Part shown: positions 11,094 to 21,577 of the stretch, piece by piece
How the letters are laid out: each line of letters starts with the position of its first letter
Position numbering within the stretch: position 1 is the first letter of the stretch
NCBI GenBank assembly: GCA_011800805.1
Contig: MPNW01001113.1
Location: 60,751 to 91,996 of the forward strand
Direction: 5' to 3'
From: Hirudo medicinalis
Taxonomy: Eukaryota > Annelida > Clitellata > Hirudinida > Hirudinidae
DNA length: 31,246 nucleotides
Notes under the pieces: generated by a model
The model's input: the letters and a program-made list of their open reading frames with translations, nothing else
Databases searched by the model: none
Told to the model about the DNA's origin: nothing
Made by a program: the position numbers and the translations under genes

Positions 11094-12542
11094 TTAATGA
11101 GCCCAAGTAATACCTGGTGTGGATGGGCTGGAATTGTTGTCATTCATTGGCCTAGGAGTAAGTGCTGGAGAAGGACCGTATGGTCTCTCCAGGTGGTTGA
11201 AGGGTGTAGATCTCAGAGAGCTGTTTTCAAGTTCTGGGGGTCTTAAGATGGGAAGGAAAGGTGGAAGAGGGGGCGGAGGAAGGAAGGGACGCCCCAAGGG
11301 TAGCCTGTCAAAAGCAAAATTCAATGATAACGGACATACGAGTTCATTTCCAATTAACTCAGCAAATAATGAATATTAATCAACTGTCACTCTGGAATGT
11401 ATAATTCAATATAATGATGGATAAACCATGTACAATAGATTATGCTAATGAGGTTGGATCTCCAAACCTTGGAAAGGGCATCATTGGAAGGGGTCTAGAA
11501 ACCTTTGGAGCCAGGAGACCTGAGAACATTGAACATTAATAATCATAATATTATGATTTCATTATAATCTTTATCACTGTATTGTCGTCCTTACTGTACT
11601 TTGCTTCTGTTTTCTCCAGCTCTTCCCTGGCCTCTTGGGTTCTGGAAAATAAGATTAGGCAAAATTTCATCGTAGACGTTTTAGAATACATTATGTTAAT
11701 TATGACCCACAGAAACAAGAATATTAATTATGATAATTTTAAAGCTTAATAATCTGGAAACCAACTGAGCTCTCAAACCATCCACTTCCTGCTGAAGACC
11801 TTTGGCATTCTTATCAGTCAGTCTGTACTGAAACTGAAAGACATTGATAACATATAACAGTGATACCACATAAGTGATACTACATAACAGTGATACCACA
11901 TAAGTGATACCACATAACAGTGATACCACATAACAGTGATACCACATAACATTGATATTTTATATCAGATTGCAGTAATAACCCACAACGTGAATCAGAA
12001 TCACGTTATGATGATTGTTCTTAAAATTGATTTATAATTTAATTATAATTATCGCTTATAATGCAACTTAATCGATTAATGCAAATTTCAGATTTTTGAG
12101 AAAAATAAAGTGAAAATCTACGAATACTGAAGTGGCTGAGAATCACTCACCCAACTCTCCTGGGCTTTCTTTTCTAGAACTGAAAGCTGGAATCATGAAT
12201 GACAACACTATCATCATCTGCATCACTATCATAATCATCAGCACTAACAGCAGCATCACCATCATCACTACCACCACTCATACAGGTGCTGGTATTGTAA
12301 TTAATAATATGATTTTATCATCGAATGATATCATTTATCATCATCACCACTGGCATCTACGCAGTCTGGTATCACAATCATGTCAGTACGTTGTGTACAA
12401 TGTACAATGAATCATCGATTTGATCAAAGGTTCTTATCACCTGGCTAACATCTTGTTCGAATCATGAACAACTCATGCAAATTGTTCAACATCATCTCAT
12501 GATGACCAGAAAAGGACCACCCATGCAAAACCCACTATGGTT

Positions 12543-12581
<39 letters not shown>

Positions 12582-15500
12582 TTGCCATTGGCTAGTTACA
12601 TATGACCTAGTTACATAATTACTTCTTATTAACCTATTAAAAAGTTTGCCAAACATGCAATGGTCATTGGAACAACCTTTTCTTTGTAGTTTGATTCTTC
12701 CATTTCAATTTCTTTCTGGAGGACCTCGGCCTCTGTCCTGAGGTTTAGAAGAAGATGAGTAGGTAATGACCGATGCTGAACTATTTCAGTAAATGGTGAA
12801 CATTGATGATTAACATAGAATGATGATGAAGATGGCAATTCGAAAGAAGAGAGATGCATTCGGTCAAGCAACAATTTGGATCGATTTTATCGTCCGGTTG
12901 TAAGGATGGACTCACTTGTGACGGTGAGCCAATTGCATGAGCTGGTTAATCTTCTCCTTGTTTGATTGGCAATTGTCGAGACCTTGAAAGTCCCTTTCTT
13001 CCAATTCGCTGAGTTTCCTGAAGCAGTGGCCAATCAGAATGTTGAGGAACATTACAAGCAATAAAAATCCAAAGCAATTCATATGATCACTTATAACTCC
13101 TTGCGATCAGTTCAAAGACATATCTCACAAATCTCTGCCAATCAGGTCAGCTGTTCTAAAAATACAAGCCAATCACTCACGAGGTCAACTCCTTTTCCCT
13201 GTCCTTAAAGTGGTTTGTGAGGACGTCAAGTTTAATGGAAGCCATTTTGGACGCCTTCTCGGCTTGTTTGTGCAACTGCACGAGGCTGTCCAGTTCTGAT
13301 TTGTACTTTTCAACTTTGACTATGCAAGATGACAAGTTAACGTCATTAGAACTATTGTTATTACTGAGAATATTTGTTGCTGCCATAGTAACAAATCAGT
13401 GCCAATGTAGTGATGTGTCGATGTTAACCTTCCAAGGTGTTGTTGTCACCCTGTTCAGCATCCACTGCTTGCTTCAAGGCCTCCAATTCTTCCTTGCCAG
13501 TGCTCATCATCTTCTCTGTCTGAAAAGGATGAACTTGTTCAACCATGTCTTAGTGGATAAGTGACCTGAACACGAATCAATATGGTTAAATGCTCACCAA
13601 CGACTTGTTGGCATGTTCCCTGAGTTTTTCATTGATGGTATCATCATCATCACCATCAGCAGCAGCTTCGTGACTATTGAGTGTCTCTTCTAAGGCCTTT
13701 AACCTCCTCAGAGAAGGTTCCAAGATCTGCATCAAACATTGATGAAATTTATTATGCAAATGAAAAACTCAGAATGAATATGCATGAAGCTATCTGCAAT
13801 TGGCTGACGTTGATTTCCTTGGTGAGGTGGTCCAACCAGAGGGAGTTCTGCTCCTCCTCCTTCTCAAGTTGTTCCTTCTCCTCTGAGAGTTCTTTAATTC
13901 TGACAATTGATGGACAACATATTCGAGTCATTACATGCAATCCATTATCACCGTACTTGGAGAAATCATGGGCAAAAGCCAACAGAGGGAACAAATTTTG
14001 TCAGTTCTCCATGGTTAGGGTAAAGGATACGGCCGGTATCCCTAACGACTTATAACAAGGATGTATATCAATTATATCAAAGGATGCCGCCATTGTGTCG
14101 GCTTTAGCCCATGACTTGGCCAACATTCATTATTACTATATTACATTGTTACTAATATTATCCTACAATGACGTCAACCTTCAACTAAAAATGCTTTTTA
14201 GCAAACTTTAAATATCACCAAAGCCTCAAATGGACAAACAAAAATATGTCACCTTTGGATCAAATGCTCGAGGTCCTCTGAAGCCTGTGATGTGATATTG
14301 GAAAATGAAGTCAGGAACCTTTTTAATGACGGTGACATTGTGATGACGACAATGAACATAGTGATTAGTGATGGTGACTTATAGTCACTTTGAGAACTAA
14401 AAGGATGAGACGATGAGACTAATTGAGACTAACATTGATGATGCTTAGTGATAATGAAAGCGACGGTGTTTTTTATCATCTCCGTAACCAAACAGACGAC
14501 GACCTTCTCGTTTCCTTGCAGCAGGTTCGAATGCCTGGCAGTCATTTTCTGAAGCTTCTCGTTCAACACAACTTCCCTTGGATTCGACGACTCGGACTCT
14601 TTCTGCGTCGGCGAACGAAAGAAATTTATCGGAAATTTTTGAAAACTTGTCGATCAAACGACGAAGTTCAGAAAATCATTTTAACATTCGTGAACAATGC
14701 TGTGAAATAAAATAAAACATTAAATTATTTGCATTGAGTGAATGTGTAATTCTCGATGTTTCCAAAAGAATATTCGAACGTTCCCACGTGAATTAAACGC
14801 TGCCAAATTCACCTTCACGATGTCTTCCTCGACAACTTTTCGACTCCTTTTGAGCTTCGAAAGTTCATCCTTCAAGGCCTTGTTCTGACAGGTTGTAAAT
14901 TGTAAATAATTTCTAACAACAACTTATCAATAACCTGATTAACAAATGCCACTGTCTCGTCTGTGCCTGCATCACCCAATAATCCACTGGATGAATTGCA
15001 GAGCTCAAAAATTCAATCGCTCAACGTTCGACTAACTAATCAATCAGTCTGCAATCAACCAATGTGTACGACCTTCTATCGGTCGACCAACCTTTTTAAT
15101 CTGACTGTTCCTCTTCTCTTTGAGCTCCTCCAACTTTTCCAAGTCCTCCTTCACTTTGGCTTCGAGTTTCTTGCTCTCCTTCTCCAACTCGTCCCTCTCT
15201 TTCTGTTGACATAATGAAATTAGCACCAACATGATCGTCATCATGACAATCATCATCGCTATCAATATGATCATTATCATCATCACCGACCATCACTTCC
15301 TCCATTTTCAACTTCAATTCATCTTCTTCAAAAGTCATTTTTTCTTCCTCCTTCTGTTTGTCTTCGAACTGAATAATAACAACAACGAATTGAATAATAA
15401 TAACAAACTGAATAATAATACATTGAACTGAATAATAAAAAAAAATTATCGCATAGATGAAATCAATGTTAACCACTGAAAACATTAGTTGAGTGAAAAG

Positions 15501-15614
15501 ACTTTGTGGTTGGAGTAAAATGGGTTTGAAACTTATCATACCTGTGCATTGATATTGTTGATCTTAATATTTAATAGCATTATTATTATTATTATTATTA
15601 CTATTATTATTATT

Positions 15615-15656
<42 letters not shown>

Positions 15657-15866
15657 NACACACACACACACATACACGCACACGCACACAAAACTGTAGT
15701 GTATTTGTGACGTTGACACAGAGCAGGATAATGGAATCATATCCACGAGAATTTCGTTATCATTATTATTATTATTATTGTCATTATAGCTGTTAATATC
15801 ATTGCTATTAATGTTATGGTTATTAATATCATTGTTATTATAGTAGTTGTTGTTATTATTATTATC

Positions 15867-15906
<40 letters not shown>

Positions 15907-17075
15907 GTAGTAGTAGTAATAGTAGAATATATAATTATGCATCAAGACCTTCTTTTCTAGGGCCTCTAGTTCTTCCAACATGGTCTTTGTTTCTGCCTCC
16001 AGTTTCGAAATTGCTGATTCCTTTTCATCCAGGATGCCTACCGGGGATTCAGAACATTAAAGGAAACACTCTTAAGCACATGAAAGCACTCTTATATACA
16101 TTTTACTGAAACTCCGATGCAAATGTTTTTATGAAATTGTGCCATGGATAAGATTGAGATCTGATCATTTTAGGTTATCACCCATCCATACAATCCTGAT
16201 TTTGGATCATCACCCATCCCTTCATCAGCCCCTCAATCATTCATATTGTTTTTTACTGTTTCTAACCTTTAATTGGCACCAAATCTACTTCTCTCTTGGA
16301 AGATGTGAGCTAAAACAATGTAACGACGGGATACTGTTTTAATAATATTATCAACTGCTTTCAAATAATTAACAAATAATGAATATTTAATCTCAAAAAA
16401 AAAAAAGATTGCAATTCAATCAGTCAGCATCTATTCACTTATTATGTGTAATGTTAGTGACATCCAATTCACCTTGACCAACAAGTAGATGACAAGGAAA
16501 CCCAGGCAGGAATTGAAGACGAAGAAACAAGTTGGATTTTCGATCCCAGACTCTCGGAAGGAGTTCTGCGCCTCCAAAGGAATCTGACGAAATAACATGC
16601 ATCCGTTGAAATGCATTCACTTTTAGGAAAACTAAACATTCTGAAGACTATTAAAAATATAAACTTTAACGCTAAAATGAGAGACTGAATTTACAAATTT
16701 CTTACCCATTGTTTTCCAAGATTAATGATCAGTTTGTCTGACATATTGAGAATACTAAAAGGTAAGTTAAGTAAACTAGAGAAGAATCCTCCAGCACCAT
16801 CTTTTTCGTTGTCATCTAGAAGATCAGTGTGAGCATTGTGCAAATTTTCATCCTCGAGTTTTTCTTTTCCTGAACTCACAGAATTTTGTGAAACGTCTGG
16901 ACCTCCTTCAAGTGCAAACAACAGAATGTAACAAAGTACTTTAGCTATGCATTACATAGAGTAATTATCCTAGAGTTGGCAGATACTCACCCGAAACAGA
17001 TCCAGTGACCAATAAGAGATATAAAGAAACAGAGAGTATGACTTTAGACCACGCACTTTCTTTGGAAATCATCAT
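11094..17075 (-). CDS. TANGO1: TANGO1/cTAGE5-like ER export protein, short form, 646 aa
   Basis: Proteins of this family (MIA3/MIA2) organise ER exit sites and help load bulky cargo such as collagen into COPII carriers. I joined 21 exons: 17075-16991, 16905-16706, 16583-16473, 16309-16267, 16037-15949, 15368-15297, 15202-15092, 14884-14813, 14602-14504, 14284-14253, 13899-13809, 13726-13598, 13519-13429, 13319-13181, 13017-12916, 12737-12677, 12186-12151, 11833-11766, 11641-11595, 11519-11468, 11304-11094. Phases agree throughout and the frame stays open for 1941 bases. Domains in order: signal peptide (1-28, core VILSVSLYLLLVTG); short acidic luminal part (29-111); membrane helix (about 115-131, FFVFNSCLGFLVIYLLV); Lys/Glu-rich coiled coils (147-560); proline-rich tail (561-646). 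EKKAQESW (514-521) resembles the family's EKKAxDNW segment, and PYGPSP (618-623) matches a family motif. The luminal SH3-like domain of full-length TANGO1 is absent. Exons 4 and 20, the donor of exon 18 (weak GTTGGT) and the weak GTCTTG/GTCGTC/GTCAGC donors are the least certain joins. A donor at 11113 could extend the C-terminus. Confidence 0.8.
12545..12578. repeat. (AT)n dinucleotide microsatellite
   Basis: About 17 tandem AT units lie in the TANGO1-like intron between exons 16 and 17. The run is uninterrupted. Confidence 0.9.
15578..15690. repeat. (ATT)n tract abutting a (CA)n tract, with one N
   Basis: ATT units with small interruptions run to 15656. A single undetermined base follows at 15657, then CA/CG dinucleotides to 15690. 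It lies in the intron between exons 5 and 6 of the TANGO1-like gene. The N at the junction suggests a collapsed or unresolved repeat. Confidence 0.9.
15758..15920. repeat. (ATT)n/(GTT)n microsatellite
   Basis: A long imperfect ATT tract with GTT and AGT variants lies directly upstream (in plus coordinates) of exon 5 of the TANGO1-like gene. It begins less than 30 bases from that exon's donor, which may affect splicing or annotation. Confidence 0.85.
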
Positions 17076-17831
17076 AATCTACCACTTTTAATGTTTATGC
17101 ATTTATTATGCGATTGTGTAGAATTAGCTTTGTGACGAATAAAACACGAACATTTAGATTAACATCAGATGCATCATTTGGCCACGTTGTTTATTTTTAT
17201 TGATAATGTTAATTTAGCTCTGATATTCACTTAAAATCTAGTTTTACAAATATTTACAGACGACAAATTGAACAGATGATTTTTTCATAATTTTAAATTA
17301 TGATTATTTATCTAAATAAAATATTTAAAAATTACGTTTTGGGTACTTATATTTAAAAATTACGTCTATAGCTTCTGGGTAATGCATAAATAAAATTAAT
17401 TGTTATTTTTCACAATTTCACATTTTACCTTAAGCATTACATTAAAGTGGGATTACAAAATTAAAGACTAATTGGAGCAAATTATAAATATTAAATTAAT
17501 TAATGTAACCTTAAACCTTAACAAGATTGAATTGTTAACGCGGAACATTTGAGCATGTTTCTGCGATTATGCTTCAAGTAAATGTCAATAAAATGTAGCG
17601 GTGTAGCGGCTATTTCGATGCGGCGAGGTCCTGGCATCGCCTACTAACAACACTCGATTTAATTTTGAGTTAGCTCTGCTTGCAAGTTTTTAGTTTTGTC
17701 CGATGCCAAAGCCAAATGATTCGCAGTTAATAACTTTTAACTTAGTGGAGTTTACGTTATTATTACAAGCAACGTCCCAGTGATTATAAAGTGGGATTAT
17801 ATTGTTTATTGTTGCAGTTTTATGAAGAACC
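17076..17831. promoter_or_regulatory. Putative bidirectional promoter, TANGO1-like / mannosidase II
   Basis: Only 756 bases separate the ATG of the minus-strand TANGO1-like gene from the ATG of the plus-strand mannosidase gene. Both promoters and both 5' untranslated regions must fit here. Most is AT-rich (17270-17520), with a more GC-balanced patch around 17590-17660. The sequence TTTATTGTTGCAG ends at 17817, 14 bases before the mannosidase ATG, and is a good 3' splice site. The mannosidase message therefore probably has an upstream noncoding exon. No clear TATA box was seen for either direction. Confidence 0.5.
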
Positions 17832-20800
17832 ATGAAGCTTAGAAACAGATGTCTTGCTGTTATTGTGACTCTCCTCGTAGCAATTGTTTTATTACTAAGA
17901 CAGTTCAAGGATAATTCAAACCTGGAGGGAAGAAGTTACACTAGATCCATTCAAGAGGGCAGCAAATTCGATAACACGTTTAAGAATTTATCAACCTATG
18001 ATTTTGTTGAAGAAGCCAGTGTTGACGTGACGACTCTAGAACTTTGGCGGAAAGTGAATGACAGGTCACGTAAAGGTTCTGCTGAAGATTCAACTAATGC
18101 TGAAGAAGCATCTGACATAGGAGATGAGATGGTTGAGGTTAGCAATGGTGCAAACTTTTGCCTAGTTTTGATTGATTTACAATTTTTACAGTCAAATGGT
18201 TGATCACTTTTCAATAGGCAATCATTGTACCGCACTCTCATAACGACCCCGGTTGGTTGAAAACGCTGGACGAGTATTTTGATGACCAAACGAGACACAT
18301 CCTGGACAATATGCTCAGAAAACTGACAGCCCTTCCAGACATGACCTTCGTGTGGGCAGAGTCCGTCTTCCTGGCCAAGTGGTGGGAGGAGCTTAGCGAT
18401 GAAAATAAGGAGGTTGGCTGGAACTGCTTGTTATTAAATGTCAACGATGTAAACGATGATGATGATGATGGTGACGGTGATGATGATAATGATGATGGTG
18501 ATAATGATGATGNNNNNNNNNNNNNNNNNNNNNNNNNNNNNNNNNNNNNNNNNNNNNNNNNNNNNNNNNNNNNNNNNNNNNNNNNNNNNNNNNNNNNNNN
18601 NNNNNNNNNNNNNNNNNNNNNNNNNNNNNNNNNNNNNNNNNNNNNNNNNNNNNNNNNNNNNNNNNNNNNNNNNNNNNNNNNNNNNNNNNNNNNNNNNNNN
18701 NNNNNNNNNNNNNNNNNNNNNNNNNNNNNNNNNNNNNNNNNNNNNNNNNNNNNNNNNNNNNNNNNNNNNNNNNNNNNNNNNNNNNNNNNNNNNNNNNNNN
18801 NNNNNNNNNNNNNNNNNNNNNNNNNNNNNNNNNNNNNNNNNNNNNNNNNNNNNNNNNNNNNNNNNNNNNNNNNNNNNNNNNNNNNNNNNNNNNNNNNNNN
18901 NNNNNNNNNNNNNNNNNNNNNNNNNNNNNNNNNNNNNNNNNNNNNNNNNNNNNNNNNNNNNNNNNNNNNNNNNNNNNNNNNNNNNNNNNNNNNNNNNNNN
19001 NNNNNNNNNNNNNNNNNNNNNNNNNNNNNNNNNNNNNNNNNNNNNNNNNNNNNNNNNNNNNNNNNNNNNNNNNNNNNNNNNNNNNNNNNNNNNNNNNNNN
19101 NNNNNNNNNNNNNNNNNNNNNNNNNNNNNNNNNNNNNNNNNNNNNNNNNNNNNNNNNNNNNNNNNNNNNNNNNNNNNNNNNNNNNNNNNNNNNNNNNNNN
19201 NNNNNNNNNNNNNNNNNNNNNNNNNNNNNNNNNNNNNNNNNNNNNNNNNNNNNNNNNNNNNNNNNNNNNNNNNNNNNNNNNNNNNNNNNGAGGAGCTTAG
19301 CGATGAAAATAAGGAGGTTGGCTGGAACTGCTTGTTATTAAATGTCAACGATGTAAACGATGATGATGATGATGGTGACGGTGATGATGATAATGATGAT
19401 GGTGATAATGATGATGGTAGGACTGCTAGGGCAATAAAAATTGCCTGAAATAATTTGGTCGACTCCAAACAGGCTACAAAGTCATTGTTGAAGAGTGGGA
19501 GACTGGAAATCTTAGGCGGGGGATGGGTGGTCCCCGACGAGGCCTCTACCCACTATACCTCCCTCATTAACAACTTCCTCGAGGGCCACCTCTGGCTAGC
19601 CCAAAACCTCGAAGTGACCCCCAAGTTCAGCTGGTCCCTAGACCCGTTTGGCTACTCCTCCACCCTCCCCTACCTCTACAACAGGATGGGATTCGAGGGG
19701 GCCGTTACTCTGAGGATACACAAGGACATCAAGAATTTGCTTTACCGGGACAAACTGCTCGGTTTCAACTGGAGACAGGTCGGTGCATCAGTTTCTCTTG
19801 AGTCGAGGTTCTTCGGCCGAACCTCTTCGTTTGCCCTTTGCGCACCCTTCTTTTGTTTTATTGTCGTTCTCTGGAATGGTAACTGTCGACGTGATTCTCG
19901 CTCGAATGATTCGATTTTGGACGTGGGAATTCGTCGCATCCCGTCAATCGGACGCTAAGCATGTGTGACGACGTTTCGAACGACAGAAGGCAAGAGTTTC
20001 CCATCGGTTGACAATTCATTCATTGATTCTCTCACAGTAACTTTTATTTAACCATTCATTCATTCATTCAATTCACCCTCTCGTTCTTTCATCCGTGCAT
20101 TCATTCGACTCGTACCTTCACACATCCATCACTTTACTTTTTCTTTCGCTCATTTGTTGGCTGCGTCTGGATTCTAAATAGCTCGATTATGACGTGTTTG
20201 AGCACATGTTCTAACCTGTCAATAATGGTTTCTTTATTGTTTCTTTTTTTTTTTATCTCAATTCACTTCTGCCTTCTTCTTAAGTTCTTTGGACTGTTTG
20301 TTTTTTAAAAGTTTGAATGAAGATCCATCTAAAGTGCATGAATGACGGAGCAGATGATGCATGGATGACTCAAGGAATTTGTGACTGGTTTGCTGAAGTC
20401 GTGTCACAAGTGTCGACACTGCATGTCTTTGTAGTGAAACAACGACTGCAAACATATTTTATTGCTGGGTGATTAATTTAGAAGGAAAATCAATGTTTAT
20501 ATTTCATAGAAATAATAATAATAATAATAATAATAAAAGTAATAGATAATAACATTGATTTAAATTATTGACAAAATAATTTCTTGTTTTTGTCAATTCG
20601 ACGTGCATTGATGCACGTCCCGAGCATTTGCCTTGTCGTTGAATGTTCTTTTTTTATTTATTTTTGTTTGCGCAAGTCATTCAAATTGATTTTTCAAATC
20701 TCCTCTCAGTCCTGGGACAAAACCTGCTCTTCAGACATGAGGACTTTGGTCCTGCCCTTCATGCTCTACAACATCAAACACCAATGCGGCCCCAGCCAAC

Positions 20801-21491
20801 AAACCTGCCTCCTGTTCGACTTCAGACGTGTAAGGTTACCTGTATTTTTGTTGTCACACCTGCACATCGATTTAATTTTTTGATCCGTCTTTATTAAGTT
20901 TCGCGCAGGAGACGTTGAAACTGACGAACAGAGTCGCAAATATTTGAACGAATTGCAAATAGATTATTATTATAATGTTTTGATAAATTATTATTATAAT
21001 ATTATTATTTTTAATCAAAATAAACAAATTAGGTTTTAACAAGTAGATGTAATTATTTTAGACTTGAGTATCTCGTGTACCATCATACCAACGTTGGGAC
21101 TTGAAATTTTAAAATCATCATTATCATCATCACCTCTTCTCATCTGCTCATACCCCAAGGCATGCTCCAACACCTCAGCCATAAATCTTTTCCTTAGTGG
21201 CAGACCAGAACCTGAGCTTGTGTGCAATGTACCTCGAGTTCCTGACTCATGCAATTCTTGCACGATCCCGATCTCCTCCTAACTTTCTCAAGCCAAATTC
21301 AAACGAAAATCCTACAAAGAATCTTAGATATTCAATCATGATAAACTAAACGATCCTTAACGAACGGCTGGCGAACAGATTTTGGATCGGATTAGAATCC
21401 GTCGACTGTGATCCGAGTCGACAACGCGATACTTTAAAAATTAAGAAAGGGCTGCAATCAATTGAAGCTTTGAATCATTATTCCTGTTGTT

Positions 21492-21542
<51 letters not shown>

Positions 21543-21546
21543 GCTG

Positions 21547-21577
<31 letters not shown>

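Noticed and set aside
14523..14535. GGTTCGAATGC, like a tRNA B box
   Set aside because: No A box at the right distance and no cloverleaf; it lies inside an exon of the TANGO1-like gene on the other strand.
19290..19416. Genuine tandem duplication of mannosidase exon 2
   Set aside because: The copy is partial, lacks an acceptor, and matches the other flank of the N run without visible difference, which indicates an assembly error.
21036..21282. Overlapping frames on both strands in mannosidase intron 4, one containing GRPEPELVCNVPRVP
   Set aside because: Considered as the missing exon between exons 4 and 5, but it lacks the Cys-Pro-Trp, and splice sites in phase were not convincing.
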